Positions 1 through 9,303 are shown, counted from the stretch's first letter. The stretch is 64,000 nt of DNA from Xiheicaenibacterium sp046351325 (GCA_046351325.1 JAXLYR010000011.1:124001-188000), one strand, 5' to 3'. The notes: generated from the letters alone by a model not told the origin. Program-made: numbers and translations.

Positions 1-1
1 C

Positions 2-910
2 GCAGCGGCGGCTCGACTGCGCGCGCCGAAATCGGCGCTCAGCAGGCGTGTCGCGCGACTCGAGGAGGCCCTCGGTGCGCGCCTGCTTCAGCGGACGACG
101 CGGAGCCTCGCGCTCACCGAAGCTGGCGCTTCCTACCACGCGAGCGCGACGCAGGCGCTCGGCCAGCTGCGTGAGGCTGCAGCCGTCGTGTCGGAGCGCA
201 GCGAGGAGCCGAGCGGCACGGTGCGCATCACGATGCCGGTCGACACCGGCGCCGTCACCGCGATCGACGTGCTCACGCAGTTCGTCCGCGAATACCCGAA
301 GGTCAACGTCGAGGTCGATCTGTCGGCGCGCATCGTGGACCTCGTCGCGGAGGGCTACGACCTCGCGCTCCGCGCGGGCCCGCTGCGCGACTCGAGCCTC
401 GTCGCGAGGAAGCTCGGCGACACCGTCGCGATCCTCGCGGCGAGCCCCGAGTACGTCGCGCGTCGTGGGATGCCTCAGCGCCCCGCCGACCTCATCAACC
501 ACGACTGCGTGCTCTTTCGCGCGACGCGTGGTGAATCGCGGTGGCGCCTGCACGGCCCGGACGGGAGAGAAGAAGAGGTCAACGTGCAAGGCCGGCTCTC
601 CGGCAGCGACTTCTCGTTCATCCGCGCCGCGGCGCTGCACGGGGCGGGCATCGCGCTCCTGCCGTCGCCGGCGGCGCTGCTCGACATGAACTGCGGTCGC
701 CTCGTGCGCGTGCTGCCCGACTATTCGGGGTTCTCGTCACCGTTTCATCTGGTCTATCCGTCCGCGCGCTTCATGCCGCTGCGCGTGGCCGTGCTGCGCG
801 ATTTCATCCTGAAAAACCTGAAGATCAACGAGCTGCCGCCGTGCAAAAAGAGCCACGGCGCGCACGAGCACGAGGTCGAGCACAAGCGCGGGCGCGGCAC
901 GGGAAGTTGA
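2..910 (+). CDS. LysR-family transcriptional regulator, 5' end off the window
   Basis: The frame is already open at base 2 and reads a winged helix-turn-helix typical of LysR regulators: a recognition helix (APKSALSRRVARLEEALG) followed by the wing motif LLQRTTRSLALTEAG. After this comes a long substrate-binding domain running to about base 840. Only the first few residues of the DNA-binding domain are missing. The last roughly 20 residues are a charged His/Lys/Arg tail that looks added to the usual LysR end. The regulated gene is not visible; a LysR target is often divergent and would lie upstream of the window. The inducer cannot be told from sequence. The pyrophosphatase gene follows 38 bases downstream on the same strand, which may be coincidence. 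Confidence 0.93.
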   Translation, partial: AAAARLRAPKSALSRRVARLEEALGARLLQRTTRSLALTEAGASYHASATQALGQLREAAAVVSERSEEPSGTVRITMPVDTGAVTAIDVLTQFVREYPKVNVEVDLSARIVDLVAEGYDLALRAGPLRDSSLVARKLGDTVAILAASPEYVARRGMPQRPADLINHDCVLFRATRGESRWRLHGPDGREEEVNVQGRLSGSDFSFIRAAALHGAGIALLPSPAALLDMNCGRLVRVLPDYSGFSSPFHLVYPSARFMPLRVAVLRDFILKNLKINELPPCKKSHGAHEHEVEHKRGRGTGS

Positions 911-948
911 CGGCGACGAGGCGGCGAGCAAGAAGTGGAGCCTTGCCG

Positions 949-1479
949 ATGAACCCTCTTCACGACGTGATGCTGCCGGAAGGCATCGAAGACTGTTTCC
1001 CCACCATCATCGAGATCTCGCGCGGCTCGCGGCTCAAGTACGAGCTCGACAAGGAGACCGGCCTGCTCAGGCTCGACCGGGTGCTCTACTCGGCGGTGCA
1101 CTACCCGGCGAACTACGGGTTCATCCCCCGTACGCACGCGGACGACGGCGACCCGCTCGACGTGCTGGTGCTGACGCAGGAGCCAGTGCAGCCGCTCACG
1201 ATCGTGCGCGCGCGCGCGATCGGCGGGCTGCGCATGCGCGACGACAAGGGCGAGGACGACAAGATCCTCGCGGTGTGCGTGGACGACCCGGCGGTGAGCC
1301 ATTACCAGGCCACCACCGAGCTGCCCCCGCACCTCTTGAAGGAGCTGCGCCGCTTCTTCGAGGACTACAAAGCCCTCGAGGGAAAGTTCAGCGAGATTGA
1401 CGAATTCTACAACCAGGCCCGCGCGGTCTCGGTGATCCGCGCAGCGGTCCAGGGCTACGACGCCCTGCACGCGAAGTAG
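949..1479 (+). CDS. ppa: Inorganic pyrophosphatase (family I)
   Basis: A 176-residue soluble family I pyrophosphatase, which hydrolyses PPi to two phosphates in the cytoplasm and pulls biosynthetic reactions forward. The family signature DGDPLDV lies at residues 66-72 and carries the metal-binding aspartates; the upstream VHYPANYGFIP segment is also typical. Length matches bacterial family I enzymes. The ATG at 949 is preceded at good spacing by a purine-rich ribosome site (AGTGGAG, about 934-940). A longer open frame upstream overlaps the LysR gene and does not look like protein. A GC-rich hairpin follows the stop. Confidence 0.97.
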   Translation: MNPLHDVMLPEGIEDCFPTIIEISRGSRLKYELDKETGLLRLDRVLYSAVHYPANYGFIPRTHADDGDPLDVLVLTQEPVQPLTIVRARAIGGLRMRDDKGEDDKILAVCVDDPAVSHYQATTELPPHLLKELRRFFEDYKALEGKFSEIDEFYNQARAVSVIRAAVQGYDALHAK

Positions 1480-1517
1480 TCAATCGCGCGGACGAATTGG
1501 GGGGGAGCGGAGCGCGT

Positions 1518-1536
1518 GGGGGCGAATCCAGCCCCC
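1518..1536. terminator. Hairpin between convergent ppa and folB
   Basis: A perfect 6-bp stem (GGGGGC / GCCCCC) with a 7-base loop sits between the convergent stops of ppa and folB. It has no U-tract on either strand, so it is at best a bidirectional stabilising hairpin or a weak terminator. Confidence 0.4.
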
Positions 1537-1559
1537 GGTCAAATAGTCAGGCGGGTGAA

Positions 1560-1967
1560 CTACTCGCGGACGCCGCGCACTTCGATCGTGGCCGAGTCGA
1601 CGCTCACCGCCGTCGGCGGCCCGAACTTGCGGATCTTCACCGTCGCCGAGATCGCGGGGGACTCGGCGAAGATGCGGCGCAAGAGCTTGTCCGCCAGAGT
1701 CTCGAGCAGCTTGCAGCTCGATCGCGTGCCCTCGTCGACGACGAGCTCCGCGAGCCGGCCGTAGTCGTAGACCCCGCGCAAGCTGTCGGTCTTGGGGAAG
1801 GACTGGAGCGGAAGCTCGAGATCGACCGAGGCTACGAAGTCCTGCGGCAGATCACGCTCCGCGCGCGAGGCCCCGTGGCGCCCGCGAAAGCGGATGCCGT
1901 CGAGCTGCATGCGATAGACCTTCACGCGTTGGCCTGAGGGAGAGGACGGGGGCGACGAGGTTGTCAT
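1560..1967 (-). CDS. folB: Dihydroneopterin aldolase-like protein (FolB family)
   Basis: A 135-residue protein with the FolB fold signature: FRGRHGASRAERDLPQDF near residues 27-44 (family G-x-HG then E/Q-F) and a C-terminal KIRKFGPP segment, the family strand before the active-site Pro-Pro. FolB makes 6-hydroxymethyl-dihydropterin and glycolaldehyde from dihydroneopterin in folate synthesis. The ATG overlaps the TGA of the upstream 1303-codon gene (ATGA at 1964-1967), so it is probably translationally coupled to it. That pairing with a secreted lipoprotein is odd, and no other folate gene is nearby. A FolX-type epimerase of the same fold cannot be excluded. Confidence 0.85.
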   Translation of the reverse strand: MTTSSPPSSPSGQRVKVYRMQLDGIRFRGRHGASRAERDLPQDFVASVDLELPLQSFPKTDSLRGVYDYGRLAELVVDEGTRSSCKLLETLADKLLRRIFAESPAISATVKIRKFGPPTAVSVDSATIEVRGVRE

Positions 1968-4900
1968 GGGAGCTCGACGATGAAGTCGCGCCGGAAGGCC
2001 TCGTCGCCGGTGCGAGTGAACTCGACGAAGGCCGGGTAGTCGCTGGTCTCGACGCGGCCCGCAGGCATGTCGACCACGCGCTCCACGTCGATGGTCGACC
2101 CCGAGACGGAGTCCGAAACCGAGAACGATCGATTCTGGTGCTGGCCCTTCACCGGCGCGGCGACGGACTGGATCTTCGCGTCGGGTGGGACCTCGATCTT
2201 CACGCTGACCGAGAGGCGCACCGAAGACTCCGCGGGGAACAAGATCGGGGTCTCGCGGTGCTCGAGCGTCGCGAAGACGCCGAGCCGAAGGCTGCTCGAG
2301 AAGGGCGGCGGAATCACGAGGCGCTTGCCCGTGCGGCGCCCGAACGACGAGACCTCGACGTCCATTCGAAGGATGAGCGGGTCGTCGAGGTGGTCGAGTC
2401 CGACGACCTCCACCGAAGCGAGGCGCGCGCCCGGCAAGGACTTCGCCAGGATTTCGGACTCGATCGCTTGCTTCAGCACGTCGGGATCCGAGACCTGCTC
2501 GATCTGGCTGCGAAGGAGGATCGCGAGCCGCCCCTCGTATTTCTGATCGAGCTTGAGCCGCGCGGAGCCGTCGCTCGCGATCTTCATCACGCCCTCGTTG
2601 GTGATGCCGTCGGGCGGACCGCCCGCCGCGGTCGTCACGTGCGGGAGATCGGGGGTGAGGAGGACCGCAGACTGGTTGCGGAGCGCGGTCGGGATGTAAC
2701 CGAAGGGCGCGTATTTGTCCTCGATCTGAGTCCAGACTCGCGTGTCACCGGGGAGCGCGATCGAGACCGCGAGATCGGTGAAGCGCTCGGCCTCCGCGAA
2801 CGTGCTCTTCGGCGGTGCCTTGGTCGCGTTCTGGATGAGGGCGTAGCGAGCGTCGACGCCGACGAGGTGCGCGAGGTACATGAACGCAGTGAGCGCTGAG
2901 CCCGACTCACCGAGGACGCTGCGCCGCGGATCGCTCTCGTGCTCGGGGCGCACGTTGTCGAGCACCCAGCGATAGATGCGGCGCGCGCGCTCGAGCGGCG
3001 TCGTCGCGGCGAGCCGCGCGGCCTGTTCGTCGGGCGGAGCGAACCCGCTCGCGATGTCTCGAGCTTTGAGGACGAGGCGCGGATCGTCGGGGACGAGATC
3101 GGCCGTCGCGTCGAGCGCGCGGTCGAGCACCTGGCGCTCGCTCACGCCCCAGCCGACGCGAACGCTCGGGAGAAACTCTTCGATCGCTGCGCCGAAGGGC
3201 TCGTTCGGCAACGCGGGGCTCTCGTCGACGCGCCAGCGATAGATGGTGAGCGGGCTCGATGCGCCGCTCGGGCCACGCGTGACCTCGGGTTTGGGGACGG
3301 AGCCGGTCGTCTCGATCTCGAGCGCGCGATCGGTCGGCGCGACGACGATGAACTCCGAGCGTCGATAGTCGACCTTGGCCTCGCGGAAGAACCAGCGCGG
3401 ACCGAGGAAGCTCTTGCCGTTGCGACCGTCGCTCGGGAGCTCGTAGAGCGTCTCGCGCTCGATGTAGTCACCCTTCTCGAGGTGCGGCATCGTGAGCGTG
3501 GGCTTGCCTGCGACGAACTCGGGTTCGTAGGTCGTGCCGTCGGGCTTCACCGTGCGCACGCGGAGGAGCTTGCCGTTCGGGATCGGCTGCTCGGCGTGAT
3601 CCTGGATGGCCTCGGCGGAAGCCATGTGGAGGATCTCGTGCTCGAGCATTCGGGCCGAGCCGTCCTCGTGTACCCAGAGGGTCGCGTAGTCGAGCACGCG
3701 CGTCGCGGTGCCCGCGCGCCGCTTGCCCGAGGGATCGCTCTGCGCCGCCCCCGAGGACTCGTATTCGCGGATGACGGCGGCGCCGTCGATGCGGAACGGC
3801 TCGAGCTCCGTCACGCCGTCGACGACCTCGATCGCGTCGCGGAGCTCACCGGTCTCGATGCCGGCGCGCAGCGACTCGGCGAGCGCGCGTCGCAGCGCTG
3901 CGTGATCACCACCCGCGAGCTTCGCGTCGGCGTACTCGAGGACCGCGCGCGTCGTGTGCGCCTCGAGGGCGCGCTCGAGGCGCTCGAGCGTTTCGCGATC
4001 CTTGCCCGCGCGGACGAGGAGCTCTTCCGCGCGACGCAGGAGGCTCTTTCGAACTTCACCCTCTGCCGTGGAGGCGCGCGCGCGGATGAGCTCGACCGCG
4101 CGCGGCAGGTCGTTGCGTGAAATCGCGCGCTCGACCTCGATCGTGGAGTCAGCCTCGAGCAGCGCGATCCGTGCGGCCACGGCGTCGGCCTCGCTGCGTT
4201 CGCCGGCCTCGTCGTGCACGGCGAGGAGCCAGCGCAGGATGTCCGGATCGTTCGGGTAGCGCGCGGCGAGGTCGCGGATCGTCGCGCGCTGCTCGACGCG
4301 ATACCCGACGCGCGCGTAGAGCGCCGCCAGCGATTTGCCGATCATCGGCACCTCGGGGAAGGTCTTCGCCAGCTCGGCGAGCGGCGCGAGCTGCTCGACC
4401 TCGCGACGCTTCGACGCCGCGTCGATGACGAGCCACACGCGCGAGTACCAGAGCTGCGGATCGGCGGTCGCGGCCTTGTCGTGATACTGGAGCGCGAGAT
4501 CCGCCGCGTTCTTCTCGGAGTAGACGGGGTCGCTCTCCGCGAATTGACCGGCGCTCGAGAGCGCGAGCGGCGCGGCCTTGCTCGGCTCCTTCACGAGCGG
4601 GCTCATGAGCACGGCCGCGAGATCGTCGAGCCCCTCGTCGTGCGCGAGGCTCGCGGTGAGGAAGCGCGTCACCGGATCGATCGGGTGCTCGTCGAGCGCG
4701 GTGCCCATGAACGGGCCGCCCTGCGTGAGGACGCCGGCCTCGGCGGCGGCGCGCGCGAGCGGGTTGGGATCGCCGACGAAGCGAGGCTTGCTCAATTCGT
4801 AAGGCGAGCTTGACGAATTGACGACGCGCACGTCGGCGGGTCGGCCGGCGCGATCGAGCACGCGGATGTAGGTCTCCGGGGTGCGGAGCCGCGCGACGAT

Positions 4901-5875
4901 CCGGTGGCGGCCCGCGGTGAGGTGGACCTCGGCGGAGTTGCGCGCCCACGTGCCGAAGTGCTTCGGCGAATGGCTAACAACGGTAAAGTCATCGACGAGG
5001 ACCGCCCACGCGCCCTGCACGGCGAGGATGACGTCCATGCTCTCGTCGAGCTCGACGAAGGCCTCGACGTAGTAGACGCCGTCCCCCGACGTGCTGGACG
5101 CGCGCAGGCTGCAGAAGCTCGACCCGCGCTCTGCAGCGCTCGTGCGCGGAGGCGTCGGTCGATCCGGGTGCTGAGGGAACGCCGTCGGCCACGCGCCGGG
5201 ACCCTCGGCGGGGAAGTTGGTGATGATGTCGCTCGGAGACGGCCGACCGAACGGGCCGGCGAAGCGCGCTGTGTCGATGCACCCGAAGCGACGGCGAGCC
5301 TCGGCGTCGAGATCGGCGACCGAGGTCGCGGCCGCGCCGGACCCGACGCGAGAGCCCCGATACCACCAATCGACGAGGTTCGTGCGCGCGCGCCACCCGA
5401 GTCGACCGGGGTCGGTGATCATCGCTTCGACTGCGGCGCCGTACTTCTCCCAGGAGTCGGAGATCGATCGAGAGAGCGCCAGCGCGCGCGAGCTCGCGTA
5501 CCAAGCCACGAGCTCGGTCGTGGGTGCGTCCTCGACCTTGGCGGCCCCGAGGCACGCGACGTAGGCCTCGAGCGCCGCGTGGAGATCGCCGTGAACATCC
5601 GCGTCGACGGCCCGCGCGAGCGAGCCCATCGTCGTCGCGTCTTTGCCTTTGGTGGCGGCCGCGAGCGCCTCGCGGGCCTTGCCCGCTTGCTCGACGGACC
5701 CGCCGGGGGCGAGCATTTCGGTGAGGAGCCAGCGCCCGAGGATGTCGGGATCCGTCGAACCCTCCGCGGCGTCGCGCGCCGTCGCCACCGGGTCGACAGG
5801 TCCTAGCGGCGCAGGGGAGCACGCCGGGCCGATCGCGAGCGAGAGCGCGATGAGCGCGGGCGCCAGGCGCCTCAC
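1964..5875 (-). CDS. Large TPR / DUF3857 / transglutaminase-like lipoprotein with degenerate active site
   Basis: A 1303-residue exported protein. The N-terminus has a short hydrophobic signal ending in GPAC-SP, a plausible though non-ideal lipobox. Residues about 60-650 are helical and TPR-like (many A/L/R/Y repeats). A DUF3857-type beta domain follows (about 680-880), then a transglutaminase-core fold (about 950-1060). Where active members have a G-x-C motif, this protein has GESGSALTAF with Ser at about residue 991, and no histidine box (family H-x-W/V) is seen after it, so I infer a non-catalytic domain. The start is GTG at 5875, overlapping the TGA of the upstream coiled-coil gene (GTGA). 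The same coupling leads into folB downstream. Function unknown; probably outer membrane or periplasm. Confidence 0.8.
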   Translation of the reverse strand: MRRLAPALIALSLAIGPACSPAPLGPVDPVATARDAAEGSTDPDILGRWLLTEMLAPGGSVEQAGKAREALAAATKGKDATTMGSLARAVDADVHGDLHAALEAYVACLGAAKVEDAPTTELVAWYASSRALALSRSISDSWEKYGAAVEAMITDPGRLGWRARTNLVDWWYRGSRVGSGAAATSVADLDAEARRRFGCIDTARFAGPFGRPSPSDIITNFPAEGPGAWPTAFPQHPDRPTPPRTSAAERGSSFCSLRASSTSGDGVYYVEAFVELDESMDVILAVQGAWAVLVDDFTVVSHSPKHFGTWARNSAEVHLTAGRHRIVARLRTPETYIRVLDRAGRPADVRVVNSSSSPYELSKPRFVGDPNPLARAAAEAGVLTQGGPFMGTALDEHPIDPVTRFLTASLAHDEGLDDLAAVLMSPLVKEPSKAAPLALSSAGQFAESDPVYSEKNAADLALQYHDKAATADPQLWYSRVWLVIDAASKRREVEQLAPLAELAKTFPEVPMIGKSLAALYARVGYRVEQRATIRDLAARYPNDPDILRWLLAVHDEAGERSEADAVAARIALLEADSTIEVERAISRNDLPRAVELIRARASTAEGEVRKSLLRRAEELLVRAGKDRETLERLERALEAHTTRAVLEYADAKLAGGDHAALRRALAESLRAGIETGELRDAIEVVDGVTELEPFRIDGAAVIREYESSGAAQSDPSGKRRAGTATRVLDYATLWVHEDGSARMLEHEILHMASAEAIQDHAEQPIPNGKLLRVRTVKPDGTTYEPEFVAGKPTLTMPHLEKGDYIERETLYELPSDGRNGKSFLGPRWFFREAKVDYRRSEFIVVAPTDRALEIETTGSVPKPEVTRGPSGASSPLTIYRWRVDESPALPNEPFGAAIEEFLPSVRVGWGVSERQVLDRALDATADLVPDDPRLVLKARDIASGFAPPDEQAARLAATTPLERARRIYRWVLDNVRPEHESDPRRSVLGESGSALTAFMYLAHLVGVDARYALIQNATKAPPKSTFAEAERFTDLAVSIALPGDTRVWTQIEDKYAPFGYIPTALRNQSAVLLTPDLPHVTTAAGGPPDGITNEGVMKIASDGSARLKLDQKYEGRLAILLRSQIEQVSDPDVLKQAIESEILAKSLPGARLASVEVVGLDHLDDPLILRMDVEVSSFGRRTGKRLVIPPPFSSSLRLGVFATLEHRETPILFPAESSVRLSVSVKIEVPPDAKIQSVAAPVKGQHQNRSFSVSDSVSGSTIDVERVVDMPAGRVETSDYPAFVEFTRTGDEAFRRDFIVELP

Positions 5876-7215
5876 GGCGCAGCGTCCATCAGGTGGAGCG
5901 CGCCCGCGAGCTGCTCGATCAGCACGGCCTGCTCCACGACGCGCGCCTCGATCTCGGCCGTCGCCGCGTGCTCACGACGCATGCGACCGAGCTCTCGCTC
6001 GGCGGACGCGATCGCTCGACCGAGCTCCTTGACGTGGACGTCGGGCGTCACGCTCGACGCGGCGGAGACCTTCGTGAGCTCGCGCTCGAGGCGTGCGATT
6101 TTCCACGTGGCCGAGAGGAGGTCAGCCTCCGCGCGTGCGGCGCGCTCAGCGAGCTCCGAGTCGAAGGCCGGCGAGGCCGACACGATCGCCGGGGCGGCCT
6201 GAATCGCCGAGCCCTGAGAGCCCGAAGCACCCGCGCCGTCGGAGCCCGCGCCGGGCTGACCCGAAGAATCAGCACCGCCACCGTTGTTGGACGACGAGGT
6301 CTTCAGCGCCAAGAGCTCGAACAGGAGCTCGCGACCGACGCGCTCGGTCTCACGCATGTCGCGCTGGAGCTGCGAGACCTCGTGCCCACGCGAGCGCAGC
6401 GTTCGCTCGAGGGCGGTGACCTCGGCCTCCAACGCGGCGGCGCGCTCGCGCTCTTCGGTGAGCTGCCGATCGAGCTCGGTCGCGCGACCGACGGCGTTCG
6501 CGGCCTTCGCGCGCTCCTTGCCGATCTCCTCTTGCTCGACCCGCTCTCGCTCGCGGCTGCGCTCGCGCTCGCGGGCGGACTCTGCGCGCTCGGTCGCGAG
6601 GCGCTCGAGCTCGGCGGTGATGCGCTCGCGCTCCTGCGTCGTCTTCTCGCGCTCGGTCGCGGCGCGCTCTCGCTCTTGGGTCGCCTTCTCGCGGTCGGCG
6701 GCAGCGCGCTCGCGCTCGGACGCGGCCCGCTCGCGGTCCTGCGCGATGCGCTGACGCTCCTCGGCGAGGGCGGCCGCGGTCGCGGCGCTCGCGGCGCGCG
6801 TCTCGAGCTGACCGATCTTCTTGGTGAGCGTCTCGCGCTCGAGCTCGGCCGTGCGCAGCTTGCCCGAGAGCTCGCGGGCGCGGGCGACGAGCTCGTCCTC
6901 ACGCGCGACGAGCTCGGCGCGCTGGGCCTCGAGGGCCTGGATGCGCTGCTGCTGCATCTCCTTCGAGCGCAGCGTCGGCGGATCGGCTGCGGCGAGCTGA
7001 CCCTCGAGCTCGACGACGCGGGCGCGCAGCTCGTCGACGGTGCGAGCGGTAACAACTTTGTCAGCCAGCGCCTCTTCGGCGTGGCGGGCGGCGTCGCTCG
7101 ACCGCGCTTGCCGCTCGGTGGTGAGCTCGCTGAGCACGCGCGCGAGCTCGGCGTTGAGGCGCGTGACCTCGTCGGTCGCTTGGCGGTTCTGCTCGCGCGC
7201 GACGTCGAGCGCGAT
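5872..7215 (-). CDS. Coiled-coil C-terminal part of a split methyltransferase/coiled-coil protein
   Basis: This reading frame is the direct in-frame continuation of the methyltransferase gene after a TAG at 7216-7218. It is almost wholly long coiled coil: heptads of E/R/A/L with a near-repetitive stretch of RERERAA and REKTTQER units around bases 6540-6770, then a Gly/Ser/Asp-rich break near 6200-6290 and a final helical segment. The first ATG in frame is at 7137, but open, same-style coiled coil already precedes it (bases 7138-7215), so the 7137 ATG is not a natural gene start. Its TGA overlaps the GTG of the downstream lipoprotein gene. It is probably one protein with the part upstream of the TAG, about 818 residues in all. 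It may be expressed by re-initiation or readthrough, or be lost. Confidence 0.7.
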   Translation of the reverse strand: MALDVAREQNRQATDEVTRLNAELARVLSELTTERQARSSDAARHAEEALADKVVTARTVDELRARVVELEGQLAAADPPTLRSKEMQQQRIQALEAQRAELVAREDELVARARELSGKLRTAELERETLTKKIGQLETRAASAATAAALAEERQRIAQDRERAASERERAAADREKATQERERAATEREKTTQERERITAELERLATERAESARERERSRERERVEQEEIGKERAKAANAVGRATELDRQLTEERERAAALEAEVTALERTLRSRGHEVSQLQRDMRETERVGRELLFELLALKTSSSNNGGGADSSGQPGAGSDGAGASGSQGSAIQAAPAIVSASPAFDSELAERAARAEADLLSATWKIARLERELTKVSAASSVTPDVHVKELGRAIASAERELGRMRREHAATAEIEARVVEQAVLIEQLAGALHLMDAAP

Positions 7216-8328
7216 CTACGTCGAGGTGAGGCGCGCTCGCTCGCGCTCGACCAGAGCCTCGGCGGTCTCGGCGCGGAGGCGCGCCTCGTCTCGCGCGGCC
7301 TCGGCGGCGTTCGTACGCCCAGCCAGGAAGGCCGCGTCGCGCTCGAGCTCGAGCAAGCGGGCGTTCGCCAGCTCCGCGGTCCGCTCGGCGCGCGCGAGCT
7401 GCGTGACCTGCTCGCGGAGCGTCTCGTTCTCGCTGAGGAGCACCGCGATGCGGGCCTTCGCTTCGGTCAATTCGACTTGACGATCGTGGAGGGCGGTCGC
7501 GGCGCTCGCTGCGAGATCGCGCGCAGCGGCCTCGCGCGGGACGGTGACAGGCTCCTGCGAAGGCTCGCGACCGATCACGTCGTCGAGCGGCAGCTCGACG
7601 AGCGAGTAAGCGTCGAGCTCGACGCGGCGCTGGCTCGCGATGGCGACGTACCACTCGGGCGCCGCCGGCTCGTCGACCGCGGTCGTGTCGACGGCAACGT
7701 CGGGGTTCTGCTCGGCGAAGTCGACGATCGCGTACCCGACGAACGGCGCCTGCCCGAGCATCCGAACCTCGGGGAACTGCAGCGACACGGCGTCGTAGAG
7801 GTCGTAATAGCTGAGCGCGGTGTCGACGGAGCGCGCGCCCGAACGCGTGCGATAGAGCGCGTGCTTCGCGTCGGGGTTCGGCGAGGCGAAGATGCCGACA
7901 CCCTGCGGCGAGAGCAGGCGCCGGACGCGGCGAACGACCGCGCCCGCGTCCTCGAAGAGCGTGAGATCCGGCACGAGCACGACGTCGAACGCACCGTCGC
8001 GCACGCCGAGATCGTCGGTGAGCTGCGCGATCACCGGGCGCGCCGCGCCGCGGCCCGCGTGCGCGGCCAGCGCCGCCATCGCCACGGCGACGCGCGCCGG
8101 GTCGGGATCGTAGACGTGCACGAGGCGCGCGCCGCGCTCGATCACCTTCTCCGCGGTGTCGTGGGTGGCCTCACCGAGGACGGCGATGCGCCGCCCGCGG
8201 AGCAGCCCCTCGGCGTAAGCGAGGACGGCGGTAGACGGGTGCGCGCTGGCGGCGCGGGCCGTCGTCGCATAGCTCGGGGTCGCATATCCCGGGGCCCGCT
8301 CGTGCGGGGAAGCCGTGGGGTCGCTCAT
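7216..8328 (-). CDS. SAM-methyltransferase-like domain plus start of coiled coil, ended by in-frame TAG
   Basis: 370 codons from the ATG at 8328 to a TAG at 7216-7218. Residues about 35-220 have a Rossmann-like class I methyltransferase layout: RIAVLGEATHDTAEKV in the place of motif I, HVYDPDP in the place of motif II, and FDVVLVPDL in the place of motif III. The glycines of motif I are poorly kept, so SAM binding is uncertain. From about residue 270 on, the protein turns into E/A/R/L coiled coil that carries on after the stop in the same frame. A long upstream extension to 8694 is Arg-rich, overlaps the divergent gene and is rejected. The methyltransferase-plus-coil architecture suggests a structural or scaffold role more than small-molecule methylation (inference). 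Confidence 0.75.
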   Translation of the reverse strand: MSDPTASPHERAPGYATPSYATTARAASAHPSTAVLAYAEGLLRGRRIAVLGEATHDTAEKVIERGARLVHVYDPDPARVAVAMAALAAHAGRGAARPVIAQLTDDLGVRDGAFDVVLVPDLTLFEDAGAVVRRVRRLLSPQGVGIFASPNPDAKHALYRTRSGARSVDTALSYYDLYDAVSLQFPEVRMLGQAPFVGYAIVDFAEQNPDVAVDTTAVDEPAAPEWYVAIASQRRVELDAYSLVELPLDDVIGREPSQEPVTVPREAAARDLAASAATALHDRQVELTEAKARIAVLLSENETLREQVTQLARAERTAELANARLLELERDAAFLAGRTNAAEAARDEARLRAETAEALVERERARLTST

Positions 8329-8432
8329 TGCGGCGGCGTCATAGCACGGCCCCGCGCAAGCGGTCTTATCCTCGGGTGGCACTCGATCGCCCCCTCGCCG
8401 ACCCCCCTGGCCGATGGTAGAGACGCCGAGGC

Positions 8433-9296
8433 ATGCTCCGAGAGCGAATTCTCCTCGCGTCGACGGCCGCGGTCGGTCTCGCGCTGTTCGCGTCGCCGTC
8501 CCGCGCAGACGAAGCGGCCGATCTCCAGGGCGTGTCCGTGGTCCTTGTCGGTGAGGCCGACGGCGACGCCGCTCGGTCCTGCCGAGCCCTCGCGCGCGAG
8601 GTCTACAAGCTCGACGCGATCCGGCCGCGGCTCGCCGAGGACGCAGCGCGAGCGCTCTGCGGGGACGACACCGTGCGCGGCCCGGCCTCCGCAAATGGTG
8701 AGGTACCCTTGACGACCCGCCTCGCCGAGCTGCGAACGAGCGCGGGCGGGCAGCTCGACAACGCCGCTCAGCGAGCGGTCGCGGAGGCCCTGATCGAGTC
8801 GACGCGCTCGGCCGCCCTCATCCTCGTCGAGCGGGTCGTGACCCCGCGCCGCACGCCCGAGCCGGGTGAGGAGCCGACCCTCGACGACGCCGTCGCACCC
8901 GATGAAACGCCGCGATATCGCGTCCAGCTTCTTCATGGGGCGCGACGTGATGGCCGACTGGTCACGCGCGTCGACTCCGCGCGCTTCGATCTTTCCGCGG
9001 ACGGCGTCGGCCTCGGCGTTCCCTGGGCCGACGTGGCGAGCGCCGCGCTCATCCTCACGACCGAGGGTGCCTCGACGAGCCCGCTCGTCTCGACCACCGC
9101 GCCCGCGAAGCACGTCGACCCCGCGTCGATCGTCGCCCCGCCCGCGCCGGAGAAGCCGACGCCGTTTTACGAGAGCCCTTGGTTCTGGGTGGCCGCGGGC
9201 GCCGTCGCGGCGGCCGGCATCATCGTGATCGTGGTCTCTCAGGTGGGTGACGTCGGCCAGGGCACGATTCACCTGAGCGGCAAGGTCCCCGAGTAG
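8433..9296 (+). CDS. Exported protein with one C-terminal membrane segment, unknown function
   Basis: 287 residues. A signal peptide (hydrophobic segment then A-SPSRADE, cleavage after about residue 25) precedes a globular part of about 200 residues, a Pro-rich linker (VAPPAPEKPTP) and one membrane helix (about 250-268, WFWVAAGAVAAAGIIVIVV) close to the C-terminus. This N-out arrangement resembles the exported PEGA/TPR proteins encoded at 40.4-44.4 kb, which also end in Gly/Ala-rich membrane helices. It is transcribed divergently from the methyltransferase/coil gene (104 bp between starts). No enzyme motif is recognised. Confidence 0.75.
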   Translation: MLRERILLASTAAVGLALFASPSRADEAADLQGVSVVLVGEADGDAARSCRALAREVYKLDAIRPRLAEDAARALCGDDTVRGPASANGEVPLTTRLAELRTSAGGQLDNAAQRAVAEALIESTRSAALILVERVVTPRRTPEPGEEPTLDDAVAPDETPRYRVQLLHGARRDGRLVTRVDSARFDLSADGVGLGVPWADVASAALILTTEGASTSPLVSTTAPAKHVDPASIVAPPAPEKPTPFYESPWFWVAAGAVAAAGIIVIVVSQVGDVGQGTIHLSGKVPE

Positions 9297-9303
9297 CCCG
9301 CGC

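Noticed and set aside
7138..7215. A true start for a separate coiled-coil gene at the ATG at 7137
   Set aside because: Open, same-style coiled coil lies before it and there is no ribosome site, so continuation of the upstream gene is more likely.
5893..8712. Long open frame on + (over 900 codons) across the coiled-coil gene
   Set aside because: It is the antisense of a low-complexity, GC-rich coiled coil, rich in Arg/Leu/Gly and without any recognisable domain.
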